Shown here: positions 1 through 5,933 of the stretch, piece by piece
Layout: each line of letters starts with the position of its first letter
Numbering within the stretch: position 1 is the stretch's first letter
DNA from: Thermotogaceae bacterium
GTDB lineage: Bacteria; Thermotogota; Thermotogae; Thermotogales; Thermotogaceae
Length of the DNA stretch: 15,835 nucleotides
Reading direction: 5' to 3'
Assembly: GCA_021161105.1 (NCBI GenBank)
Contig: JAGHBG010000146.1
Coordinates: 1 to 15,835, forward strand
Translations under genes and position numbers: made by a program
Notes under the pieces: generated by a model
The model's input: only the letters and a program-made list of their open reading frames with translations
Databases searched by the model: none
Told to the model about the DNA's origin: nothing

Positions 1-1
1 G

Positions 2-73
2 CATGTTTTTATTCCACATCTGGATTATCCATATGCCTATGATTATATAAACAAAAGCTATGATAGTTTTTAA
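2..73 (+). CDS. possible 3' end of an unidentified gene (partial)
   Basis: The frame open from the window edge to a TAA at 71-73 encodes a tail rich in Tyr and Asp, ending in roughly DYINKSYDSF, which looks more protein-like than the other frames. No family is recognisable. After the TAA the same frame continues for 14 plausible codons (NVRKVIEVLIEYEW) to a TGA at 116-118, so the stop could also be an in-frame nonsense mutation in a longer gene. The AT-rich composition makes chance openness quite possible. The upstream sequence is needed to decide. Confidence 0.3.
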   Translation, partial: HVFIPHLDYPYAYDYINKSYDSF

Positions 74-183
74 AATGTACGAAAGGTTATAGAAGTTTTG
101 ATTGAGTATGAATGGTGAGGAAAATCCATATATCGAAAGGACAAGGAATTTATACCATGATGGGATCCTGAACAGATGTTTCA

Positions 184-209
184 TAAAAATGCGGGGTTTA
201 TCCCCGCAT
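184..209 (-). terminator. Rho-independent terminator of rpmB
   Basis: On the minus strand a perfect 8-bp stem (ATGCGGGG pairing with CCCCGCAT, 5-base loop) lies at 189-209 and is followed by a TTTTT tract at 185-189 that partly overlaps the stem base. The stem begins at the last base of the rpmB stop codon, so termination follows translation immediately. On the plus strand no T run follows the hairpin, so it should act mainly in the rpmB direction. Confidence 0.85.
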
Positions 210-430
210 TACTCCACCTCCGCCTTGGCCATTGCTCTTGTGTATCTCTTGACTTTTCCGGATCTAAGGCAATCTGTGCATACGTTCATTCTTTTAACGG
301 TTCCATCGGGAAGGATTACTTTAACCCTTTGGATGTTGGGTTTGAACCATCTTGAACTTTTCTTGTTGGAGTGACTTACGTTGTTTCCGCTTCTTGGGCC
401 TTTCCCGCAGATTTCACATCTTTTTGCCAT
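209..430 (-). CDS. rpmB: 50S ribosomal protein bL28
   Basis: A 73-residue basic protein of the large ribosomal subunit. It begins MAKRCEICGKGPRSGNNVSHSN, the bL28 signature, and carries the Lys/Arg-rich core expected for rRNA binding. Two CxxC pairs, Cys5/Cys8 and Cys51/Cys54, form the zinc-ribbon-type site of the cysteine-containing version of the family. Length is normal for bL28. The ATG at 428-430 has an AGGAGGG Shine-Dalgarno 7 bases upstream. The gene is monocistronic: it has its own promoter (475-503) and a strong terminator immediately after the stop. The divergent or upstream neighbours have no ribosomal link. Confidence 0.97.
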   Translation of the reverse strand: MAKRCEICGKGPRSGNNVSHSNKKSSRWFKPNIQRVKVILPDGTVKRMNVCTDCLRSGKVKRYTRAMAKAEVE

Positions 431-474
431 CTCTCTTCCCTCCTATTTCTTTTCGTTATTTCGTACGACTATGA

Positions 475-503
475 ATGATATCATATATATGGTAAATCGT
501 CAA
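475..503 (-). promoter_or_regulatory. sigma-70-type promoter of rpmB
   Basis: On the minus strand a TTGACG -35 box (498-503) is separated by exactly 17 bases from a TATCAT -10 box (475-480), each matching the consensus at five of six positions. The predicted start near 468 leaves a leader of about 38 bases with the Shine-Dalgarno at 438-444. It is the best-formed promoter in the window, as expected for a ribosomal protein gene. Confidence 0.8.
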
Positions 504-515
504 AAGTTACGCGTG

Positions 516-1157
516 TTATGTGCCTGCGATTTTTCTCAAAGTTTCTAAGTCATTTATTTTTATGATGTTTCTATTTATTTCAATAAGTTCTTCTTCTGAA
601 AGTTCAGATAGTACCCTTGAAATAGATGGTCGAGCTGCACCAAATCTTCTTGCAATTTCCTCCCTTGTGTGAGGGAGTTTTATCGTCAGGCTATTTTGCT
701 TTTCACTTAGTTCAACCAGATAATTTGCTATTTTTTCTTTTAAATCACTCAATATAACTTGAGAGAGTCTATTTATTAGATAAGAAAATTGCCTCCCAAG
801 GTACGCAAAAAATGAAATAGCACTCTCTTTATTTCTCCATAAATAGTTGAAAAATTCTTCTCTTTCAATTGTTATCAATTCCACATCAGTTGTGGCTATA
901 AGGTCTACGTCAAGAACGGGTTTGTCGGAAAAAGTAATACAGGGGAATATGAATTTAGGAGCTTTTATTCTATCGATTTCCAGAACTCTCCCGGATCTGC
1001 CGACACTTTCTATCTTCAATTCTCCCGATTTCAAGATCATTATCTCATTAAGCTCCTCTCCGGCGGTCCTTACAAAGTCTCCTGCTTTATATATCTCTTT
1101 CTGGCAACCAAGCTTGTTGCATTCTGCATCCTCTATCAGTTTTTTCAATACATCCAC
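516..1157 (-). CDS. Crp/Fnr-family transcriptional regulator
   Basis: A 213-residue regulator with an N-terminal cyclic-nucleotide-binding-type beta-barrel (about residues 18-115, including KAGDFV and LKSGELKI), a dimerisation helix (about 118-150), and a C-terminal winged helix-turn-helix (TREEIARRFGAARPSISRVL, about 163-183), the Crp/Fnr arrangement. The segment that should carry the cAMP phosphate-binding RSA motif reads FIFPCITFSDKPVLDVDLIA and lacks it, so cAMP binding is unlikely. Cys13, Cys18 and Cys73 are present, but the four-cysteine FNR pattern is not, so redox sensing is only a possibility. The start is a GTG at 1155-1157 behind GAGGTGAT. Transcription probably begins at the extended -10 at 1209-1217, inside a palindrome shared with the divergent methyltransferase gene. 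Effector and targets are unknown. Confidence 0.9.
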   Translation of the reverse strand: MDVLKKLIEDAECNKLGCQKEIYKAGDFVRTAGEELNEIMILKSGELKIESVGRSGRVLEIDRIKAPKFIFPCITFSDKPVLDVDLIATTDVELITIEREEFFNYLWRNKESAISFFAYLGRQFSYLINRLSQVILSDLKEKIANYLVELSEKQNSLTIKLPHTREEIARRFGAARPSISRVLSELSEEELIEINRNIIKINDLETLRKIAGT

Positions 1158-1208
1158 TGCATATCACCTCTTGAATGTTCTTAACAGGGGGCTGAATACC
1201 CAAACAAA

Positions 1209-1233
1209 ATTATAGCACCATATGGTATTATAA
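1209..1233. promoter_or_regulatory. overlapping divergent promoter in an imperfect palindrome
   Basis: Bases 1210-1233 form an imperfect inverted repeat: TTATA, GC, the perfect 10-bp palindrome ACCATATGGT at 1217-1226, AT, TATAA. Only two base pairs in each arm fail to match. It contains two extended -10 elements. The minus-strand TGCTATAAT (1209-1217) faces the Crp/Fnr gene, and the plus-strand TGGTATTAT (1223-1231) faces the methyltransferase gene. Neither has a good -35 box, which is typical of extended -10 promoters. RNA polymerase cannot occupy both at once, so the two genes should be mutually exclusive at the DNA level. The symmetry also suggests a dimeric regulator, possibly the adjacent Crp/Fnr protein; this is inferred. 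Confidence 0.6.
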
Positions 1234-1237
1234 AGAC

Positions 1238-1888
1238 ATGAGTTTTACAGATGTACTGAAGTTAGTGAAGTTATGTTGTTTTGAAGACAGAGTAACTCAT
1301 GCTACTGCTTTACTTCTCTTGAATTCCAAACCCAGAAGAGGGGCAGCGAGGGTTCTGGAACTTGGAAGTGGCAACGGAGCTGTTTCTATAGGTATGGCAA
1401 AGCTTTATGGTGTAGATGTTGTCGGAATAGATGTTCAAAAAGATCTGATAGAGGCTGCAAAAAAATCTGCAGTTATGAATAGTGTGGAAGATAAGGTGAT
1501 GTTCGTAAACGCTGATGTGAGAGATGTAAAAACCATAATTTCTGCAGAGAGTTACGATATGGTTATTTCCAATCCTCCTCATCATTTTAAAAAGGCTGTA
1601 AGTGACAAAAGGCATCGGGCAATTGAAAGAAGCCTGAATGAAGATCTTATGGATAGTTTTGTAAATGCAATAAAATGGACATTGAAAAATGGGGGAGATT
1701 ATGTTCTGGTTCTCTCACCAGAAAATTTAATAGAATGGATATGGAAACTTAGAAACGCAAAACTTGAACCAAAAAAAATGATATTTTTTCATCCTAAAAG
1801 AGAAAAAGATGCAGAACTTGTTGTTGTAAGGGGTAGAAAGAATGGGAAAGTTGGTCTGGTCGTAAAATTTCCGGTTTTGGAGGAATAA
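1238..1888 (+). CDS. SAM-dependent N6-adenine-type methyltransferase (TrmN6-like, COG4123 type)
   Basis: A 216-residue Rossmann methyltransferase. The SAM-binding loop is ELGSGNG (41-47), the acidic ribose-binding strand is GIDVQ (about 67-71), and the catalytic NPPH motif (112-115) is the form used by amino-group methylases acting on adenine or on glutamine. Architecture and length match the tRNA1(Val) A37-type methyltransferase family, but the RNA target is not readable from sequence, and a protein or rRNA substrate remains possible. The ATG at 1238 has no Shine-Dalgarno sequence. The extended -10 at 1223-1231 places the transcription start at about the A of this ATG, so the mRNA appears leaderless. 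It is first gene of an operon; acpS follows after 2 bases. Confidence 0.85.
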   Translation: MSFTDVLKLVKLCCFEDRVTHATALLLLNSKPRRGAARVLELGSGNGAVSIGMAKLYGVDVVGIDVQKDLIEAAKKSAVMNSVEDKVMFVNADVRDVKTIISAESYDMVISNPPHHFKKAVSDKRHRAIERSLNEDLMDSFVNAIKWTLKNGGDYVLVLSPENLIEWIWKLRNAKLEPKKMIFFHPKREKDAELVVVRGRKNGKVGLVVKFPVLEE

Positions 1889-1890
1889 AC

Positions 1891-2418
1891 TTGATTGTAG
1901 GAAACGGTATTGATGTTGTACGAATAGATAGAGTTAGCTTAAATTTGAGCAAAAAGATTTTAACCGAAAGAGAAAAGAAGATTTTTGATAGTTTAAAATT
2001 GGAAGAGAAAAAAAGAGAATTCCTGGCGGGCCGTTTCGCTGCTAAAGAAGCGTTTTTTAAAGCGTTGGGGAGTGGAGTAGGGAAGAATTCCTTTTTGGAT
2101 GTCTCTATACTGAATGCTGAAAAAGGCAGACCATTCATATTGATAGAGAAGGACTTTGAAATATTGTTTAACTATGCATATGTATCAGTCAGTCACGACT
2201 TTGTAGCTGTAGCATCTGTTATACTTGAAAGGAGAAAAGGAGCTATAATCGCCAATTTTAAACCAGATTTTTGCGAATTGTTAGAAATTATTGATAATGA
2301 TCTTTATGAACTTGACTGTGATATACCGCCGTTTGAATTAAAAAGAGTACTTGAAGAAGAGGGATTTAGATTGATAAAGTATGGGAACATCTGGGAGGCG
2401 AGCTATTTTGAGAATTGA
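1891..2418 (+). CDS. acpS: holo-[acyl-carrier-protein] synthase with a C-terminal extension
   Basis: Transfers 4'-phosphopantetheine from CoA to the conserved serine of acyl carrier protein, activating it for fatty-acid synthesis. Residues 1 to about 113 are a complete AcpS domain: GIDVVRIDR at the start with Mg-binding Asp8, FLAGRFAAKEAFFKALGSG with Lys52/Glu53, and SVSHD (99-103). The usual family length is about 115-130 residues; this protein has 175. The last 60 or so, from about RRKGAIIANF to SYFEN, form an acidic, helix-prone tail with no motif I recognise. The start is a TTG at 1891 with GGAGG seven bases upstream, inside the end of the methyltransferase gene. The 3' end overlaps the next gene by 11 bases. 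Confidence 0.92.
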   Translation: MIVGNGIDVVRIDRVSLNLSKKILTEREKKIFDSLKLEEKKREFLAGRFAAKEAFFKALGSGVGKNSFLDVSILNAEKGRPFILIEKDFEILFNYAYVSVSHDFVAVASVILERRKGAIIANFKPDFCELLEIIDNDLYELDCDIPPFELKRVLEEEGFRLIKYGNIWEASYFEN

Positions 2419-2701
2419 TGAACTGGAAAAAGAGATAGACGATGCCATTGATAAGGGAGATTTTGAAAAAGCTTCGAAACTCCTTGAAGAGCGGGAAAAG
2501 ATTTTAAATTCTATGAAAGAGATCCCGGAAGAACTTGCTGAAAAAATCATTGAAGAAGATAAAAGGCGTATAGAAAAGATAAGGAATATGATGAAAGAAA
2601 TTGTTGATACGGTCAGAAAATCGGACGCTTTTCAAAAGAGTCTTGAGTCTTATCAAAAAGCCCATAATAATATTTATGGTAAATCCTGGGGAAAGGGATA
2701 G
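2408..2701 (+). CDS. small helical protein, FliT-like (putative flagellar chaperone)
   Basis: A protein of 97 residues, highly charged and almost wholly helix-forming, predicted cytoplasmic. The pattern RIDELEKEIDDAIDKGDFEKASKLLEEREKIL, written here in outline only, followed by a basic helix and a late YQKAHNN segment, resembles FliT-type chaperones, in which a helix with a repeated Glu-Arg core is followed by a C-terminal helix near a conserved Tyr. A UVR-motif-like helical hairpin is an alternative reading of the first 35 residues. I chose the TTG at 2408 because GGGAGG (2393-2398) lies nine bases upstream. An in-frame ATG at 2381 has no ribosome site and would overlap acpS by 38 bases. ruvB follows after 14 bases. 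The family assignment is a pattern judgement, not a search. Confidence 0.6.
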   Translation: MRIDELEKEIDDAIDKGDFEKASKLLEEREKILNSMKEIPEELAEKIIEEDKRRIEKIRNMMKEIVDTVRKSDAFQKSLESYQKAHNNIYGKSWGKG

Positions 2702-2715
2702 GATGGGGTGAAATT

Positions 2716-3720
2716 TTGGATAGAATCATGAGCCCAAAGGCGAAAGATGATAACCATATTTTTAACCTGCGCCCAAAAAAATTGAAGAATTTTATAGGTC
2801 AGGAGAACATTAAAAGTAAGTTAAAAATAGCTATAGAAGCTTCAAAAATGCGTGGTGATCATTTGGACCACATTCTTCTTGTTGGACCCCCGGGGCTTGG
2901 CAAAACGACACTTGCTCAAATTGTAGCCAATGAACTTGGTGTCAACATCTATGCTACAAGTGGGCCTGTCCTGGAAAGGCAGGGAGATTTAGCAGCAATA
3001 TTAACCAATCTTTCCAGAGGAGATGTTCTTTTCATCGATGAAATACACAGGATGGCAAAGTCAGCGGAGGAGTTATTGTACACCGCTGTAGAAGATTTCA
3101 AGATAGATATAATGATAGGCAAAGGTCCTGCCGCAAAATCCGTAAGGATATCCTTAAATCCCTTTACTCTTATAGGAGCTACCACACGATCAGGGCTTTT
3201 AACATCGCCTTTTAGAAGCAGATTTGGCATGATTTTAGAGCTTTCTTTTTACAAGCCTGAGGAGCTTGCAGAAATAATTAAAAAGGCTGCAGATGTAATG
3301 AATATGAAGATTGAAAAAGAAGCGGCTCTGATGCTTGGAGAAAGGTCGAGAGGAACTCCGAGGATAGCGTTAAGACTTCTTAAAAGAGTCAGGGATGTGG
3401 CTACTGTGGAAGGAAAAGATATCATAGACATGAAAACAGTGGAAAAGGCAATGAGGATACTGGATATAGATAAGCTTGGTCTGGATGAGGTTGATAGAAG
3501 AATATTAAGAACTATAATAGAAGTGTACAACGGCGGCCCGGTTGGTCTCAATTCGCTGGCTGCAACTCTTGGCCTTGAACCCGATACAATAAGCGAAGTT
3601 TATGAACCGTACCTGATACAGGCAGGACTTTTGGCAAGAACAACAAGAGGAAGAGTGGTAACTGATGCAGCTTACGATCATTTGGGCTATAAAAGGAAGG
3701 AAACATTGTTTGATATCTAA
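2716..3720 (+). CDS. ruvB: Holliday junction branch-migration helicase RuvB
   Basis: AAA+ motor that, with RuvA, drives branch migration of Holliday junctions in recombinational repair. The 334 residues match the family length. Visible motifs are Walker A GPPGLGKTT (57-65), Walker B DEIHR (108-112), sensor 1 GATTRSG (about 155-161), the arginine finger region FRSRFG (166-171), and a sensor 2 segment GTPRIALRLL. The C-terminal winged helix ends in GYKRKETLF. The TTG at 2716 has GGGGTG six bases upstream and is preferred over the ATG at 2728, which would be too far from a ribosome site. No ruvA or ruvC lies nearby. It is fourth in the plus-strand operon starting at 1238. Confidence 0.98.
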   Translation: MDRIMSPKAKDDNHIFNLRPKKLKNFIGQENIKSKLKIAIEASKMRGDHLDHILLVGPPGLGKTTLAQIVANELGVNIYATSGPVLERQGDLAAILTNLSRGDVLFIDEIHRMAKSAEELLYTAVEDFKIDIMIGKGPAAKSVRISLNPFTLIGATTRSGLLTSPFRSRFGMILELSFYKPEELAEIIKKAADVMNMKIEKEAALMLGERSRGTPRIALRLLKRVRDVATVEGKDIIDMKTVEKAMRILDIDKLGLDEVDRRILRTIIEVYNGGPVGLNSLAATLGLEPDTISEVYEPYLIQAGLLARTTRGRVVTDAAYDHLGYKRKETLFDI

Positions 3721-3736
3721 GCGGATAATGTATAAT
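3706..3736 (+). promoter_or_regulatory. possible promoter of the ferredoxin gene
   Basis: A perfect TATAAT (3731-3736) lies in the 51-base gap after ruvB. Upstream, TTGTTT (3706-3711) is at 19-base spacing and TTGATA (3710-3715) at 15-base spacing; neither is ideal. It would let the ferredoxin be transcribed separately from the recombination and lipid genes upstream. Confidence 0.4.
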
Positions 3737-3771
3737 TTTCTTAGGTGATCTGGTGAAAGGAGGTATTAATT

Positions 3772-3999
3772 GTGCCAAAAAAAGCCTATAAAATAAATAT
3801 AAATTATGCCTGGTGTAAACGATGTGGGCTTTGTTACTGGATATGCCCAACGAAGACTCTTGTTGAAGGAGAGCTTTTGTACCCCAAGATTGATAATGAA
3901 GAGAAATGCATAGGATGTCTTTTATGTGAAAACATATGCCCTGAGATGGCAATAGACATAGAACTGAAAAAGGGAGCAGAAGCTATTCCGGAATCCTGA
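3772..3999 (+). CDS. ferredoxin-type 2[4Fe-4S] protein (oxidoreductase delta-subunit-like)
   Basis: A 75-residue electron carrier with two complete CxxCxxCxxxCP motifs: Cys15/18/21/25 and Cys46/49/52/56. The opening (KININYAWCKRCGLCYWICP) resembles the small delta subunit of 2-oxoacid:ferredoxin oxidoreductases, which passes electrons from the thiamin-diphosphate subunit to free ferredoxin. No alpha, beta or gamma subunit lies within the window downstream, because the next gene is convergent. It could therefore be a free ferredoxin or an orphan subunit. The GTG start at 3772 sits seven bases after a strong AAAGGAGGT. The stop codon lies 17 bases inside the 3' end of the opposing GNAT gene, with no terminator visible. 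Confidence 0.9.
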   Translation: MPKKAYKININYAWCKRCGLCYWICPTKTLVEGELLYPKIDNEEKCIGCLLCENICPEMAIDIELKKGAEAIPES

Positions 4000-4843
4000 A
4001 GCACATTTCCTTTTGTTTGAATACATTCTTAAACCCCACTTTTACTGCAGCTTCATAAAGTGGGTCGTCTTCGGGAATGGAGGCTATCGTAATCAGTGAT
4101 TTTGTAGAGTTTTTAAAGATTTTATTTATACTCTCTTCAAGCATTTTCGAGTAAAGTTTTCCTTCACTAAGTGGTGAAATATCCACTATAAAAGCTCCGC
4201 TCTCTGTTTCTCCCCATACAATATATCCTTCATGACCTTTGTAATATATCCTGTTCATGTTGTATCTGCCATTGGAAAGAAGTAGAGTAAGGGGTTCCCT
4301 TTGCCAGTTTGGTTTTCTCGACAGCATGAATTGCGATTCTATAGCTGCTCTATGAATCCACCTGGGATCAGCACTTAAAAAATTTATGTTAGGACTTTTT
4401 TTGTTTATAAGATCATCCCCGGAAATAGCCATGGTGTAAAGATTTCTGATCTCTCTAAAACCATTTTTTTGATAAAATCTTATAGCTCTTGGGTCATGCG
4501 AGGCTACTTCAAGAATTATTCTTTCTGCTCCTTTCCATTTCAAAGCTTCAATAGCTTGCTGAAGAATTTTTTGAGCGAGTCCCGTTCCTCTTTTTTCCTT
4601 TACAACTCCCATAGCATCAATTCTTCCTCTGTCTTTTCTTATACCTGTTAGTACAAATCCAACAGGTTTTTTATTTTCAAAGAAAACATATGAAAGATCA
4701 AGAAGGAGGGAATTTTCTCTTATGTCCATTTTGAAATTAATCACGTCCCACTTTATAGGAATGGCATAGTCTTTAAATATTTCATTCACCAGATTTACAA
4801 AATCAACGAAAGAAATCTCAAGCAGGGTTTTGATTCCTTTCAT
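3983..4843 (-). CDS. GNAT-family N-acetyltransferase, probably two tandem GNAT modules
   Basis: A 286-residue protein about twice the size of a simple GNAT enzyme. The N-terminal module has the acetyl-CoA pyrophosphate loop RGTGLA (85-90), a following helix, and the typical SHDPRAIRFYQKNGF segment (about 115-129). The C-terminal half (about 190-286) ends with DDPLYEAAVKVGFKNVF, an echo of the same end-of-fold motif, but lacks a clear acetyl-CoA loop, so it may be a degenerate second module. The acceptor substrate is unknown. The ATG at 4841-4843 follows AAAGGAGG at 4853-4860, with a run of seven G on the coding strand filling the spacer. It is the last gene of the long minus-strand run, 39 bases after fliS. 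Confidence 0.88.
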   Translation of the reverse strand: MKGIKTLLEISFVDFVNLVNEIFKDYAIPIKWDVINFKMDIRENSLLLDLSYVFFENKKPVGFVLTGIRKDRGRIDAMGVVKEKRGTGLAQKILQQAIEALKWKGAERIILEVASHDPRAIRFYQKNGFREIRNLYTMAISGDDLINKKSPNINFLSADPRWIHRAAIESQFMLSRKPNWQREPLTLLLSNGRYNMNRIYYKGHEGYIVWGETESGAFIVDISPLSEGKLYSKMLEESINKIFKNSTKSLITIASIPEDDPLYEAAVKVGFKNVFKQKEMCFRIPE

Positions 4844-4882
4844 CCCCCCCTTCCTCCTTTCTTATATTTTAACTACTTAAGC

Positions 4883-5308
4883 TTAAATATTAAGATCAAG
4901 TCCTGACTTGTGAACATTTCTGTTAGTTTCTGCTGTATTTCCAGCTTTTTTCATAACTTCTCGCCATGTGTCTAAAAGCTCTTCGAGCATCCCTCTAACT
5001 TCCTTTATAGCCTCTGCGTCTTTCTTTACATTGGCGTCTACAAGTTTTTTAAACATATAATTATAGAGAGCCCTTAAATTCTGTGCTATCTGGCCTCCTT
5101 TTTCCATGTCAAGCGAAAGATTCAGTTCTGTTACGATATCCTGGGCTTTTTTAAGATTTTCGTTGGCTTTTATATACTCTTTGTTCGTAACAAATTTTTC
5201 CGCACTTTTCAGAAGTTCAACGGCTCTCTGATATAGAAGTTCTATTAACTTTGCTGGGCTTGCCGTACGCACCATGTTTTCGAGATAAGCATCTTTACTT
5301 CCGTACAA
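4883..5308 (-). CDS. fliS: flagellar secretion chaperone FliS
   Basis: FliS keeps flagellin unfolded in the cytoplasm and delivers it to the flagellar export gate. The protein has the family hallmarks: near-N-terminal YGSKDAYLENMVRTASPAKLIELLYQ, the acidic-to-basic helices, and LSLDMEKGGQIAQNLRALYNYM in the core. I place the start at the TTG at 5306-5308 (141 residues), because AAGGAGG at 5317-5323 lies eight bases upstream and FliS proteins begin just before the YxxY segment. A longer reading from TTG at 5326 would put its ribosome site inside the coding sequence. The C-terminus extends about 15 residues beyond the usual fold. No flagellin or FliD gene is nearby; the upstream gene is the unknown protein ending at 5323. 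Confidence 0.93.
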   Translation of the reverse strand: MYGSKDAYLENMVRTASPAKLIELLYQRAVELLKSAEKFVTNKEYIKANENLKKAQDIVTELNLSLDMEKGGQIAQNLRALYNYMFKKLVDANVKKDAEAIKEVRGMLEELLDTWREVMKKAGNTAETNRNVHKSGLDLNI

Positions 5309-5322
5309 CGCTTCTTCCTCCT

Positions 5323-5931
5323 TCAATTTACGTTTTCTTCAAGTATTTGTTTTACTTTCTGAAAGTAATTTTTATAAAATTCGAGAACTTTTGGTATATT
5401 TTCCTCAATATGATCTGAAAGGTCTATAATGTCTTTATTTTCCAGACTGCTAACAAAATTTTGAAGTATGCCAACAACTTCCTGCTGTTCCTCTTTTTTA
5501 ATTCCCACATCTGCTAATGACAAATTTGAGAGTTTTTCTGTGTTCTTTCTCAGATCTTCAATGGCAGATAATCCTTCAGACAGGTCTCGAATCTCGTTAT
5601 ATCCCTTCTCTGCATCAACTATCATATCTTCAGAAACTTTTGGAAGAAGACCTATAACTTTATCGAGGTATTCTATTATGTCATCAAGCATGTTTATAAG
5701 GAACATTTTCATCGGTTCAAAAGTTAGCTCTATTGTAAGATTATCTTCGTCTATCACTGCGGGTCTTAATTGATCAATATGGACTAAAGGTATTTCTTTA
5801 CCATTTATAACTAATTTTGAAAGGACTCTATCTTTAAACTCCTTCTGAAGCTCATCTAAGAGTTCTCCGAAGTTTTTGTATTTCTTCGGATCAATTTCTC
5901 TTTCTTCACCGTTCAAAATCAATTTTACCAT
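5323..5931 (-). CDS. uncharacterised 202-residue protein, possibly flagellum-related
   Basis: I do not recognise a family. Residues 1 to about 75 (MVKLILNGEEREIDPKKYKN onward, with a second beta hairpin around KLVINGKEIP and a final strand NLTIELTF) look like a small ubiquitin-like or beta-grasp fold. Residues about 76-202 are strongly helical with acidic heptads, no signal peptide and no membrane span, so it is predicted cytoplasmic. The ATG at 5929-5931 lies behind AAAGGGAGG. It starts 2 bases after the Nudix stop codon, and its end lies just upstream of the fliS start, so it is probably co-translated with both. A role as partner or chaperone with FliS is suggested only by adjacency. Confidence 0.8.
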   Translation of the reverse strand: MVKLILNGEEREIDPKKYKNFGELLDELQKEFKDRVLSKLVINGKEIPLVHIDQLRPAVIDEDNLTIELTFEPMKMFLINMLDDIIEYLDKVIGLLPKVSEDMIVDAEKGYNEIRDLSEGLSAIEDLRKNTEKLSNLSLADVGIKKEEQQEVVGILQNFVSSLENKDIIDLSDHIEENIPKVLEFYKNYFQKVKQILEENVN

Positions 5932-5933
5932 AT

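Noticed and set aside
102..374. Plus-strand open frame of 90 codons starting near 102
   Set aside because: From about 184 it is antisense to the rpmB terminator and rpmB itself, has no ribosome site, and bL28 is unambiguous on the other strand.
3548..3952. Minus-strand open frame of 134 codons
   Set aside because: It is antisense to ruvB and the ferredoxin, both well supported by motifs.
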